DNA of 64,000 bases from the NCBI GenBank assembly GCA_050246915.1, contig JBFWVD010000014.1, forward strand, positions 23,409-87,408, read 5' to 3'. Below the pieces are notes generated by a model. The model saw only the letters and a program-made list of their open reading frames with translations. It searched no databases and was not told where the DNA came from. The position numbers were made by a program, and so were the translations under genes. The DNA comes from JBFWVD01 sp050246915. Its GTDB lineage: Bacteria; Actinomycetota; Acidimicrobiia; Acidimicrobiales; Ilumatobacteraceae. Numbering within the stretch: position 1 is the first letter of the stretch; every line of letters starts with the position of its first letter. This document shows positions 17,019 through 25,213 of this stretch, in pieces.

Positions 17019-17089
17019 GTACCAATGGACTGTACGCCCGTCGCACGAGTTCGTGGTTCGGTGCGCCGGTTGCCTGAGTCGTGTCGATC

Positions 17090-17314
17090 ATGCGTGACTC
17101 AACCATCGTTGCGCTTTCGCCCTTCCGGCATACACCGAAGCGCGTGGCCGGGCCCCGAGCCGACCGGGTTGACTTTGCGAATCGACGATGCCTACTGCTT
17201 CGGTTTGCCGATGACAGCGTCATCGGCATGTGGGGCATCAAGGACACGTGGACCAGGATGCGCCAACTCGCAGGCGCTCACCCGACCCACGGTGAGCCCG
17301 GTTCGCTCGGTTGA
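17090..17314 (+). CDS. Hypothetical small protein
   Basis: A 74-residue frame from the ATG at 17090 (GTG at 17081 also possible). The part RRCLLLRFADDSVIGMWGIKDTW reads like a folded protein, but no family is recognised and no ribosome-binding site is clear. It precedes the broken VOC gene. It may be a remnant. Confidence 0.35.
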   Translation: MRDSTIVALSPFRHTPKRVAGPRADRVDFANRRCLLLRFADDSVIGMWGIKDTWTRMRQLAGAHPTHGEPGSLG

Positions 17315-17351
17315 ACGATCGCGGCGTGCTGACTGCCACGACGAGATCACG

Positions 17352-17749
17352 GTGTGCACTATCTGTGCGGGTTGGCTGTTGCAGCGAACCGGCGGTATCG
17401 ATGTCACACCGACACTGCCGGCCTTGGACATGGGCGAGGCGATCCGTTTCTACGAGTCGGCTGGCTTCGACGTCGAGCGATACGACGACGGGTTCGCGTT
17501 TGTGCGCCTCGGTGATCAGAACGTGTTCGACCTCGGTCTCTCCTCGAGCATGGATCCGTCTGCGAACCATGCCGGGTGCTACATCATGACCGCCGACGCC
17601 GATGAGTGGCACGCCGATTCAGCATCGCTGGGCTTTCGGTGACGTCGATCGAGGACATGCCGTGGGGCATGCACGAGTTCACTCTGACGGACCCGAGCGG
17701 TAACGCTTTGCGGGTCGGCTGCAACGTCGTCAGCTCTGACGAGGGTTGA
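17352..17749 (+). pseudogene. VOC/glyoxalase-fold protein, frameshifted near 17636
   Basis: A single-domain vicinal-oxygen-chelate protein of the bleomycin-resistance type. The first frame has TLPALDMGEAIRFYES, VRLGDQNVFDLGL and DEWHADSASLG, then stops at 17642. One base is missing: the next frame continues VTSIEDMPWGMHEFTLTDPSGN, the expected C-terminal strand and metal-ligand region, to the stop at 17749. The start is uncertain (GTG at 17352 or TTG at 17382). Restored length would be about 132 residues. Either sequencing error or decay. Confidence 0.72.
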
Positions 17750-17798
17750 CTTTCGACCATGACGATCACGGCTGCAGGCGGCAAGTTCCGATCGGACG

Positions 17799-18311
17799 TC
17801 AACTCGTGTTGACGTCGTCGTTGTCGAGTGGTGGCACGGAAATCTTCGGTCGTTGCTTTTTTTCCTGCAGGAGAAGGTCGACCATCGCGGCGATCCGTCG
17901 AGCCCGTTCGTCGGGGCGCCGCTTGGTCGCGTCGATCCGACGCAGGAACGCCTGTCGATAGCACTGCGCCAACCCGTCGAAGAACGCTCCGGCGACCGGT
18001 TCGGCACTGAGCGCGGCCTGGATGTCGTTGGCGAGGTCCTGACGTTGCGGTCCCTCCGGCGAGAGCACGACGTGGACGGCGTCGCCTGGCGCAACACCAC
18101 AATCTCGCCGCCACGCTGAACCGAGCACGATCCCGAAGCCGTTGCCAAGGAGTTCGACCGAGGCTCGGACGTTCATTCCGTTCACGGTGCCGCTGACCCG
18201 ATGGTCTGACTTGGTGCCCCAGACCGTGTCGGGATCGAACGGTACCGGCACCATGACCCGGTCGCGTCCAACCATCGTGACCACGGTCGAGAAGGAACGC
18301 GTCACAGGCAC
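17799..18311 (-). CDS. DUF1905 / YdeI-OmpD-associated family protein
   Basis: A 170-residue protein. Residues 1-80 form a DUF1905 beta-barrel (FSTVVTMVGRDRVMVPVPF, VNGMNVRASVELLGNGFGIVLG). The C-terminal half carries the YdeI/OmpD-associated motif (FFDGLAQCYRQAFLRRID and ARRIAAMVDLL). The family is widespread, often stress associated and biochemically unclear. The start is GTG at 18311; an internal ATG at 18275 would trim the barrel and is less likely. Confidence 0.85.
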   Translation of the reverse strand: MPVTRSFSTVVTMVGRDRVMVPVPFDPDTVWGTKSDHRVSGTVNGMNVRASVELLGNGFGIVLGSAWRRDCGVAPGDAVHVVLSPEGPQRQDLANDIQAALSAEPVAGAFFDGLAQCYRQAFLRRIDATKRRPDERARRIAAMVDLLLQEKKQRPKISVPPLDNDDVNTS

Positions 18312-18335
18312 TCGATCACGCTAGATCGCCGAAGA

Positions 18336-18647
18336 TCACTCGCGCTCGAGTGCGGTTGCGATCTGCTCCGACGTGGGCGACCCGGCATATCCATCAGGGG
18401 TGCGGTACATCCGGCACGACAGACCAACCGCTTGGTCGGGCTCGGTGAAGGGGTCGACACCGTCGATCAAGATCCTCGGCGAACCGGAGAAAGCGACGAG
18501 CGCGGCCTCCTCCTCGGTCGTCACCAATCGGTGCTCAACCGAAAGACCGAAACGTTCAGCGACCTCGCTGAGACGTTCGTCCGCGACAGTCCAGTGCGGG
18601 CACTCCGGGAAGTACAGCAACTCGAGTCGGTGTGGCGTCAGCGACAT
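18336..18647 (-). CDS. Thioredoxin-fold small protein
   Basis: About 103 residues from the ATG at 18647 (ATG at 18665 also possible; the frame is open to 18821). The motif LELLYFPECPHWTVADERL with a single Cys, and later FSGSPRILIDGVDPF, match the small thioredoxin-like proteins found beside mercury and copper genes. With one active Cys it may bind or transfer metal or glutathione-type thiols rather than reduce disulfides. It lies just outside the left tRNA-Gly repeat. Confidence 0.72.
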   Translation of the reverse strand: MSLTPHRLELLYFPECPHWTVADERLSEVAERFGLSVEHRLVTTEEEAALVAFSGSPRILIDGVDPFTEPDQAVGLSCRMYRTPDGYAGSPTSEQIATALERE

Positions 18648-18988
18648 CAACCACAGCGTACGCATCGTCGAACCCGATCCGTCGGGTGACGAGGTCCTGC
18701 TGTGCGATCGCTCGGAGTCCAATGTGCACGTTCGAACTCTGCACCTGCCCTTCGCGTCTGCTTGACGATCGCCGGAGGCAACACCTGTGATGGCCATCGC
18801 GCATGGTCCGCTCTGACCCACCGGTGGTCAGGGGCGGCCGAGTGATTGTCACCGCCTGGCGGCGGCCTCTTCCACCCCACATCGACGCGACGAGGGTGAT
18901 CGCTGGCTGCAGGGCTCCGGAGGCGGCGGGCGCTGAGCGGTGTCTGCATGGGAAGCCCCGCCGGACGTCGCGCTGCGGTGTCCGGACG

Positions 18989-19034
18989 CCTTGCCAAGGT
19001 GAGGGTCGCCGGTTCGAGTCCGGTCGTCCGCTCC
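18989..19034 (+). repeat. Left 46-bp tRNA-Gly(GCC) 3'-end repeat (candidate attachment site)
   Basis: Identical over 46 bp to 37217-37262, same orientation. It contains the anticodon loop CTTGCCAAG, the T-arm GGTTCGAGTCC and the acceptor 3' strand ending GTCCGCTCC. There is no D-arm or 5' acceptor strand upstream, so it is not a functional tRNA. The 81 bp before it are similar to those before the right copy: TGCAGGGCTCCG occurs 81 and 82 bp upstream of the two copies respectively. It marks the left end of an 18.2-kb segment. Confidence 0.85.
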
Positions 19035-19390
19035 CTGAGTGGTGCTGTCAATGTTCTACCGATATGACCCACCCTTCGGGCCTGGCAAATGTACCCACCT
19101 CGTTCTCTTGGCGGCGACGTTGCCTGGAACAGGCCCGTGACGCTCGATTCGTCAGAACGCAGGTCTGGGTCACGTCCCCCATGGGGTTGTCGACCACCTC
19201 ACCGACAGCGCAACTCGGATCGACGAGTTGAAGACTCGTCGTACAGGAACGCGGAGCTGGATCACCGTGCACGACCGTCAGGCTGGTACGGATGATGATG
19301 TCGCCCAGATCTGCGGTCGCGTTTGGCGATGTCGTGGTTCGTCCATTGGATGGTAACGCGGGGAACGACGATCACCGTTTCGACGTGACC
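19035..19390. other. No gene supported
   Basis: About 356 bp between the left repeat and the octamer array. Short frames exist on both strands but none is protein-like. A CTGTCAATGTTCTACC stretch just after the repeat resembles sequence after the right copy (CTGTCAACGCCCTGCC), which may belong to the recombination site. Confidence 0.4.
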
Positions 19391-19438
19391 GTCAGCGTGT
19401 CAGCGTGTCAGCGTGTCAGCGTGTCAGCGTGTCAGCGT
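19391..19438. repeat. Tandem octamer (GTCAGCGT) x6
   Basis: Six perfect copies of GTCAGCGT. The last copy contains the stop codon of the minus-strand YnfA-type gene, so copy number changes would alter sequence just behind that gene. It is probably a slippage product. Confidence 0.9.
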
Positions 19439-19764
19439 GGCGCGTACATGATCACGCCGACGCCGAGTAGGCAGATCGACGCGCCAGCGAGGTCGAAGCG
19501 ATCCGGCCTGAATCCGTCGACGACACGGCCCCAGAGGAGGGACCCGGCGACGAAGATGCCGCCGTAGGCGGCGAGGATGCGTCCGAAGTTGCCGTCGGGT
19601 TGCAGTGTGGCGACAAACCCGTAGGCGCCGAGGGTGACGATGCCGGCACCGATCCATGCGACACCTCGATGCTCGCGGACTCCTTGCCACACCAGCCATG
19701 CTCCGCCGATCTCGGCGACCGCGGCGACGATGAACAGCAGGATCGAACGAAGCGTGTCAGGCAT
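19432..19764 (-). CDS. YnfA/UPF0060 family small membrane protein
   Basis: A 110-residue protein with four transmembrane segments. The sequence has the family pattern: FIVAAVAEIGGAWLVWQ, LGAYGFVATLQPDGNFGRILAAYGGIFVAGSLLWG and FDLAGASICLLGVGVIMY. The fold is related to small multidrug-resistance transporters, but the function is not established. Its stop lies in the octamer repeat. It is the first gene inside the island on the left. Confidence 0.92.
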   Translation of the reverse strand: MPDTLRSILLFIVAAVAEIGGAWLVWQGVREHRGVAWIGAGIVTLGAYGFVATLQPDGNFGRILAAYGGIFVAGSLLWGRVVDGFRPDRFDLAGASICLLGVGVIMYAPR

Positions 19765-19835
19765 GCGTTGGACGCTACGTGTCCGATGGGGGCCCGGTGT
19801 CGTTGGTCGTTTCGTCTTTCATCGAACTTTGGGGC

Positions 19836-19867
19836 TTGACCTTCAAGTTGGGTTGAAGCCGTACGTT
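19836..19867 (+). promoter_or_regulatory. MerR-type promoter/operator candidate
   Basis: TTGACC (19836-19841) and TACGTT (19862-19867) are separated by 20 bp. That overlong spacer contains the dyad CTTCAA-GTTGGG-TTGAAG. Long spacers with a central dyad are typical of MerR-activated promoters. It lies 45 bp before the ATG at 19912. No merR gene is in the island; one is at 47840. Confidence 0.5.
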
Positions 19868-19911
19868 GGCCTGGCCGCTACTTGCGGGGAACGATGAGCC
19901 AGGAGACAACG

Positions 19912-20223
19912 ATGAACGAGACTAAGTCAACCGCTATTGACACGACAGTGACGTGTGCTGTTGATCATTCGTGTGGTGAGCGTGTGGCCTGTGGTTGTGG
20001 GCCGACAACGCCTGTCACCCGCTCTGAGCGTAGGGGGATGCGTGCGGCGCTCGTCGGGGTGTTGTGTGTGATGGGGTGCTTGGCGATACCCGTGGCGATC
20101 GGTGGCTTCGCGGCGCTTGGTGGGGCGATCGTCGGCGAGGTGTGGATCATCGGTGCTGGGTTCGCCGCCGCGGTGATCGTGGCGGTCGTGTCGAAGCGAC
20201 GCGGCGGCAGATCGATCTGTTGA
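19912..20223 (+). CDS. Cys-rich small membrane protein
   Basis: About 103 residues from the ATG at 19912, which has an AGGAGA site (an upstream ATG at 19894 has none). The N-terminal 25 residues hold several Cys (TCAVDHSCGERVACGCG) that could bind a soft metal. Two transmembrane segments follow (about 40-62 and 65-85), and the protein ends KRRGGRSIC. No named family is recognised, but the layout is like small mercury/copper accessory proteins. The MerR-type promoter ahead of it supports metal control. Confidence 0.65.
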   Translation: MNETKSTAIDTTVTCAVDHSCGERVACGCGPTTPVTRSERRGMRAALVGVLCVMGCLAIPVAIGGFAALGGAIVGEVWIIGAGFAAAVIVAVVSKRRGGRSIC

Positions 20224-20282
20224 GCCGTGGCCACTGCAGGGCACGTCGCTCTATCGAGAGGGCGCTGACGTCGGGATTGAGT

Positions 20283-22496
20283 TCAGTGGGCGTGGGTGCC
20301 GTGTGCGGGGTGTCGGAGGAGGCGTAGGCCGTTGGCGATGACGATGAGACTGGTGCCCATGTCGGCGAGCACCGCAATCCAGAGCGACGCGGTGCCGGCA
20401 AGGGTCGCAGCGAGGAAGGCGGCTTTCATGGTGAGGGCGAGGGTGATGTTCTGCCACATGACGTGGCTGGTGTGAGCGGAGATGCGGAGGAGCTCGGCGA
20501 TCTTGCGGGGGTCGTCGTCCATGAGGGCGACGTCGGCGGTTTCGATGGCGGTGTCGGTGCCGGCTGCTCCCATGGCGATGCCGAGGTCGGCGCGGGCGAG
20601 CGCGGGTGCATCGTTGACGCCGTCACCGATCATGGCGACCGGGCCGCGTGTGTTGACGAGTTCGGTGATCGCGGCGAGCTTGTCGTCGGGGAGCAGGCCG
20701 CCGCGGGCGTCGTGGATGCCGACTTCGGCGGCGATGGCGGTGGTGGTGCGTTGGTTGTCGCCGCTGAGCACGATGAGGGTGACACCGAGCCGTTGGAGGT
20801 CGTCGATGGCCTGTCTGCTGGTGGGTTTGATGTCGTCGGCGACGGTGAAGATGGCGAGTGGGCGGGTGCGGTCCATGAGGACCATTGCCGTCTTGGCTTG
20901 GTCTTCGAACTGTTCGAGTTGGCGTTCGATGTCGGGTCCGCACAATCCGCTCTGCTCGACGAGTGAGTGGTTGCCGATCTGATAGGTGGTGGCTCCGATG
21001 GTGGCGCTGATACCTCGACCGGGGATGGCTTCGAACTGATCGATCGGGAGGAGCGGCCCGGTGTGCGCGGTGGTGATGGCATGGGCCACGGGGTGTTCTG
21101 ATCGCGCTTCGATCGACGCGGCGATCTGCAGTAGCTCAGCGGTGGGTTGGCCGTTGAGGCTGATCATGTCGATCAGGGTGGGCTTGCCGACGGTGAGGGT
21201 GCCGGTCTTGTCGAGGGCGATGGTGCGGATCTTGCGGGCGTTCTCGAGGTGTACGCCGCCTTTGATGAGGATGCCTCGTCGGGCGGCTCCGCCGAGAGCG
21301 GACACGACGGTGACGGGGGTGGAGATGACCAGCGCGCACGGGCAGGCCAGCACGAGGAGCACCAAGGCCCGGTAGAGCCAACTGTGGAATGAGCCGTGGC
21401 CGAGGACCACGGGGATCGTGGCGATGATGATCGCTGCGATGAACACGATTGGGGTGTAGAGGCCGGCGAACCTGTCGACGAATCGTTGGGCTGGTGCCCG
21501 TTCTGATTGGGCGGCTTGGATGGATTGGGCGATCCGGTCGAGCGTGCCTGATCCTTTGGCGGCGGTGACGGTGACTTCGAGGGCGCCGTTCTGGTTGATG
21601 GTCCCGGCGAAAACGGCGTCGCCTACTGCTTTGGTGACGGGGACTGATTCGCCGGTGATGGGTGCCTGGTCGATGGTGCTGGCACCATCGAGCACGGTGC
21701 CGTCGAGCGGCACGCGCTCACCGGGTTTGACGAGCGTCACCGATCCGACGGCGACGTTACCGGTGGGGGTGTCGATCCACTCGGTACCGTTTCGGACGTG
21801 TGCCAACTCGGGGGCCAACTCGACGAGTGATCGGATTGCGTTGCGGGCCCGTTCGAGGCTCATCGCTTCGATCAGTTCGGCGAGGCCGAATAGCCAGATC
21901 ACGACTGCGGCCTCCGGCCATTGGCCGATGGCGAGGGCGCCGATGGCGGCGACGGACATGAGGAGGTTCATCGTCAGTCGCCGTGACCGCAATGCTTGGA
22001 AGCCTTTGAGCAGTGTCTCGCGTCCACCGAGAGCGATCGCCGCGATCGCCATGGCTGCCACGGGGATCGAGTGTTCATCGGCGCCTGCGATGACGACGAC
22101 TTCTGATCCGATGGCGAGGATCCCGGCGGCGCCTGTGACGAGTAGTCGTCGGCGAGGTAGTCGACGTTGCGCGGTGGTGGGCGTTGTGAGGTTGTCGGCG
22201 AGCAACGTGGGTTTCATACCGGCCCCGCGTATGGCGGCGGTGATCGTGTCAGGCGACGGCAGTTGATGATGGGCGGTGACTTGCCGTGCGACGAGGTCGA
22301 ACTCGAGCGCTCGCACACCGTCAAGATTGGACAGCGCTCCGCGGAGTTCGTTTTCCTCGGTGGCACAGTCGAGTTCCGCCACTCGAATGACGCTCACCGT
22401 CGCGCCCGTCATTGACGAACGCACGGCCGACGGGATCTGAGCGGTCACGTCGCAGCTCGGGCCGCAGTCACCGATGTCGTGTCGTTCAACTTCCAC
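20283..22496 (-). CDS. Zn2+/Cd2+/Pb2+-exporting P1B-2 ATPase
   Basis: 737 residues, GTG start. The N-terminus has CGPSC and a heavy-metal domain with LDCATEEN (the DCxxEE form typical of Zn/Cd pumps). The membrane site is CPCALVISTP near residue 383, DKTGTLTVGKP near 425, SEHPVAHAI and GDGVNDAPAL follow. The last helices include a Lys (MKAAFLAAT) and ADMGTSLIV, the K and DxG signature of P1B-2. It exports divalent soft metals. It overlaps the upstream ArsR gene by 11 bp, and both are probably driven from the operator at 22953. Confidence 0.93.
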   Translation of the reverse strand: MEVERHDIGDCGPSCDVTAQIPSAVRSSMTGATVSVIRVAELDCATEENELRGALSNLDGVRALEFDLVARQVTAHHQLPSPDTITAAIRGAGMKPTLLADNLTTPTTAQRRLPRRRLLVTGAAGILAIGSEVVVIAGADEHSIPVAAMAIAAIALGGRETLLKGFQALRSRRLTMNLLMSVAAIGALAIGQWPEAAVVIWLFGLAELIEAMSLERARNAIRSLVELAPELAHVRNGTEWIDTPTGNVAVGSVTLVKPGERVPLDGTVLDGASTIDQAPITGESVPVTKAVGDAVFAGTINQNGALEVTVTAAKGSGTLDRIAQSIQAAQSERAPAQRFVDRFAGLYTPIVFIAAIIIATIPVVLGHGSFHSWLYRALVLLVLACPCALVISTPVTVVSALGGAARRGILIKGGVHLENARKIRTIALDKTGTLTVGKPTLIDMISLNGQPTAELLQIAASIEARSEHPVAHAITTAHTGPLLPIDQFEAIPGRGISATIGATTYQIGNHSLVEQSGLCGPDIERQLEQFEDQAKTAMVLMDRTRPLAIFTVADDIKPTSRQAIDDLQRLGVTLIVLSGDNQRTTTAIAAEVGIHDARGGLLPDDKLAAITELVNTRGPVAMIGDGVNDAPALARADLGIAMGAAGTDTAIETADVALMDDDPRKIAELLRISAHTSHVMWQNITLALTMKAAFLAATLAGTASLWIAVLADMGTSLIVIANGLRLLRHPAHGTHAH

Positions 22497-22935
22497 GGCG
22501 TGCCTCTCGATGCCCGGCGACGGTCACGTCGCTTGGGTGGTTGCTGCGGTGTCCGACGTGATCGACGGACAAGTCGAGGAGTAGCCGGACGTGGGCGTCG
22601 GCCAATCGGTAGTGGATTCTGCGTCCCTCTCGCCGCGTGCGCACGATGTCGGCGGTGCGGAGCAGTCGGAGCGCTTGACTCACGACGTTGTCGGATACTG
22701 CGACGACCTCGGCGAGGTCGCAGACGCACAGTTCGCCGCCGGACGCCAGCGCGTGGAGCAGAGCGAGTCGGGTGGGGTCGCCGAGAAGGCGGAACAGCTC
22801 GGCCGTGTCCGTGAGTGCGTCGCTGTTCGGTAGTTGCTCGCGTAGGCCCGGCAGCGACAGATCCGAGTCGAGCGGGCATCCGGGAACGCACGCGTCGAGG
22901 CCGGTGACCTTGGAGGTGGCAGGCGAACGGGGCAT
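22486..22935 (-). CDS. ArsR/SmtB-family metal repressor, CadC-like
   Basis: About 149 residues from the ATG at 22935 (the frame is open to 23028). It is a winged helix with FRLLGDPTRLALLHAL, the metal-site helix ELCVCDLAE and recognition helix VSQALRLLRTADIV. The N-terminal CVPGC, together with CVC, makes a CadC-type four-Cys site plausible for Cd/Pb/Zn. It is the first gene of the operon with the ATPase and should repress it. The operator begins 18 bp upstream of the start. Confidence 0.9.
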   Translation of the reverse strand: MPRSPATSKVTGLDACVPGCPLDSDLSLPGLREQLPNSDALTDTAELFRLLGDPTRLALLHALASGGELCVCDLAEVVAVSDNVVSQALRLLRTADIVRTRREGRRIHYRLADAHVRLLLDLSVDHVGHRSNHPSDVTVAGHREARRGS

Positions 22936-22952
22936 GTGTAGCAATATATGTT

Positions 22953-22966
22953 CACCTGTGCAGGTG
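22953..22966. promoter_or_regulatory. ArsR/SmtB operator candidate
   Basis: CACCTGTGCAGGTG, arms CACCTG and CAGGTG with a 2-nt centre, set between AT-rich flanks (ATATATGTT and TATTCACATTT). It lies 18 bp upstream of the repressor start. Confidence 0.6.
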
Positions 22967-23099
22967 TATTCACATTTAGGCGAAGTCGTCGGGAACTTTC
23001 CGAGGTCTCGACACAACCTGTAGGTCATATGCGGCGGTCGCCGTGCGTTCGATCGAGGCGTCTCGGTGACGTCCCTGAGTTCTGTGAGGTTTGATCACT

Positions 23100-23972
23100 G
23101 TGAGTGGCATGACGCGTCGTACATTCCTGGCTGCCGGCACTGGCGCCGCAGTCCTGGCGGCCTGTGGTGGCGATGGGAGTTCGTCGACGCAGACGTTGTC
23201 GGCGTCGGGGACCGGTCCGTACGACCTCGGTGCGCGGTTTGCTCCCGGTACTCATGTTGCTGGTGTCCCTCAGAGGGTGCCGTTCGTGCTGGTCAACCCC
23301 GACGGATCAGCGGTGAGCGTCGGTCCGATGTCGTTCACTGCCCAGCTGTCTCTGGACGGTGTGGCCAAGGGAGCACCAATCACGTTCACCCGCCATCAGC
23401 AAGACATCCCGGCGCCGTACTGGCTGGCGACGACGACGTTCGACGAGCCCGGGACGTGGGACATCAACGCATCGTTCTCCTCTGGGCCTGCGGCGAAGAA
23501 GTCGATCAGCGTGCTCGGGCGTGACATGAACGTGATCCCGACGATCGGTGACAAGCTCACCGGCCTCGACACCCCGACAACCACGGCGGATCTTGGTGTG
23601 AACCCGATCTGTACCGCTCAGCCGCAATGCCCGTTGCATGTGGTCTCGCTCGCGCAGGCGATGACCACCGGGAAACCGGTTGCGTTGCTGATCGGCACCC
23701 CGGCGTATTGCCAGACGGGGATCTGCGGGCCCGTGCTCGACCTTTTGGTCGCCAGTCAGGCGGCCTTTCCTAACGTTCAGATGATCCACGCCGAGGTCTA
23801 CACGAAGGCGTACACCGGGCCGGACACACCGGTGACACCCGCGGTTGAGTCTTACAACTTGCCGTTCGAGCCGTACCTCGTGATTGCTGACTCGACGGGA
23901 ATGATCGTGGCGAGGTTCGACTCGATCTGGGACTCAGGGGAGCTCGAGGGTGGGTTGGCGCTCGCGGTGTAG
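23100..23972 (+). CDS. Tat-exported lipoprotein with thioredoxin-like C-terminal domain
   Basis: About 290 residues. A twin-arginine signal (TRRTFLAAG) ends in a lipobox (AVLAACGG). The N-terminal part is beta-rich (RVPFVLVNPDGSAV, TWDINASF). The C-terminal part is thioredoxin-like, with a CxxxxC pair in YCQTGICGPVLDLL and the cis-Pro-like region LPFEPYLVIADS. The start is uncertain: TTG 23091, GTG 23100 or ATG 23109; GTG is preferred from a GAGG upstream. It is probably a periplasmic redox or metal protein, convergent with the ECF sigma gene. Confidence 0.75.
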   Translation: MSGMTRRTFLAAGTGAAVLAACGGDGSSSTQTLSASGTGPYDLGARFAPGTHVAGVPQRVPFVLVNPDGSAVSVGPMSFTAQLSLDGVAKGAPITFTRHQQDIPAPYWLATTTFDEPGTWDINASFSSGPAAKKSISVLGRDMNVIPTIGDKLTGLDTPTTTADLGVNPICTAQPQCPLHVVSLAQAMTTGKPVALLIGTPAYCQTGICGPVLDLLVASQAAFPNVQMIHAEVYTKAYTGPDTPVTPAVESYNLPFEPYLVIADSTGMIVARFDSIWDSGELEGGLALAV

Positions 23973-23978
23973 CCGCGC

Positions 23979-24509
23979 TCAGATGTTCGAGATTCCGGTT
24001 CGCTCGGCGCGGAGCGCTTCAGCGAAGGCCTCGCGGCCACGAGCGACGCGGGATCGGATCGTGCCGATCGGGCACCCGACCACCATGGCGGTATCGGCGT
24101 AGGGGAGCCCGATGATCTGGGTGAGCACGATCGCTTCGCGTTGATCGAGGGGGAGCGCGGCGAGAAGTTCGAGAATCTCAACCACCCCGCGAGCGTCGGG
24201 AGCCTCTGACGATGGGACATCGGCCACCGGGTCGGTGCGACGCCGGGTGCGCTTGCGGAGATGATCGAAGCAGACGTTGCGAGTTACGGCGAACACCCAA
24301 GGCATCACCGCGTCTCCCTCGCGCCTGGGGAGACTGGTAACGATCCGAACCAGCGATTCTTGGGCGAGATCGTCGGCGTCACCTGGACGCGTGAGATGCG
24401 CGCAGAACCTCCACACGTCAGCCTGGATCGCCCGTACGAACCGGTCGAGTGCTACCCGGTCACCCGCGGCAGCTTCATTGGCGAGACGCTCGCGGTCGAT
24501 CACGAGCAC
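23979..24509 (-). CDS. ECF sigma factor (SigC-like)
   Basis: A 176-residue ECF sigma factor. Region 2 has DVWRFCAHLTRPGDADDLAQESLVR. Region 4 has LPLDQREAIVLTQIIGLPYADTAMVVG and GTIRSRVARGRE. It resembles the actinobacterial SigC group and the copy at 58339. The zinc-finger membrane protein at 24563 is divergent and 53 bp away, followed by copper genes (YcnI, CopC-CopD), so it may control copper homeostasis. That link is inference from neighbours. Confidence 0.87.
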   Translation of the reverse strand: MLVIDRERLANEAAAGDRVALDRFVRAIQADVWRFCAHLTRPGDADDLAQESLVRIVTSLPRREGDAVMPWVFAVTRNVCFDHLRKRTRRRTDPVADVPSSEAPDARGVVEILELLAALPLDQREAIVLTQIIGLPYADTAMVVGCPIGTIRSRVARGREAFAEALRAERTGISNI

Positions 24510-24562
24510 AGTTTGTCTCTGGCAGAGGGAACTTTCCCAGCCGCTGACGCCACCAGTTGGGT

Positions 24563-25186
24563 ATGGAGTGTGACGTCGCCCGCGATGTTTTGTCAGCGCA
24601 ACTCGATGGTGAGGCCACCGCCGACGATGCCGAGGCGGCTGCCACCCATCTACAACTTTGCCCGGTGTGCCGTGTCTGGTGGTCCGAGATCACCGCGGCG
24701 AACCGGCTGCTACGCGTCCGTGTCGCCGAAACGATCCCTGACCTTGCTCCCGCGGTGCTTGCCCGGGCGCATCCAGTGACGGCCGGTCATCGGCAATGGG
24801 TTCGGGTCTCCCTCGCTCTCGTCGCCGCGTCCGAACTGATGATCGCCGCGCCTGGGCTGCTACTCGGGGAGGGCGCCGCGTCGGTCCATGATGCACGTCA
24901 CCTGGGATCGTTTGGTGTCGCCGTGGCGATCGGGCTGTTGTACGTCGCAGTCCGTCCGGCCCGAGCGTTCGGGATCTTGCCGCTCGTCGTGTCGTTGGCC
25001 GTGACGATGGTGGTGTCAGCGCTGTTCGACCTCGGCCGTGGACGCACGACCTCGATAGCCGAGGCTCATCACGTGCTCGAACTCGCCGGCCTCGTGCTGG
25101 TGTGGATGCTGGCCGGCCGGCCCGCCCCTCGCCGGTTGCAGCCCCTGATCCACGCCTCAACGGGCCGACACCTCGGCCACATCTGA
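24563..25186 (+). CDS. Zinc-finger membrane protein, probable anti-sigma factor
   Basis: About 207 residues from the ATG at 24563 (TTG at 24557 is in frame). The N-terminus carries an anti-sigma zinc-binding motif (ATHLQLCPVCRVWW, H-x3-C-x2-C). Four or five transmembrane segments follow, unlike the usual single one. It is divergent from the ECF sigma gene and upstream of the YcnI and CopC-CopD genes. It probably holds the sigma factor until a metal or envelope signal is sensed. Confidence 0.75.
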   Translation: MECDVARDVLSAQLDGEATADDAEAAATHLQLCPVCRVWWSEITAANRLLRVRVAETIPDLAPAVLARAHPVTAGHRQWVRVSLALVAASELMIAAPGLLLGEGAASVHDARHLGSFGVAVAIGLLYVAVRPARAFGILPLVVSLAVTMVVSALFDLGRGRTTSIAEAHHVLELAGLVLVWMLAGRPAPRRLQPLIHASTGRHLGHI

Positions 25187-25213
25187 CCGATCGGTCCGAA
25201 CAAGGAACTCCTG

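Noticed and set aside
18989..19034. A functional tRNA-Gly gene
   Set aside because: Only the anticodon arm, T-arm and 3' acceptor strand are present; no D-arm or 5' acceptor strand precedes either copy.
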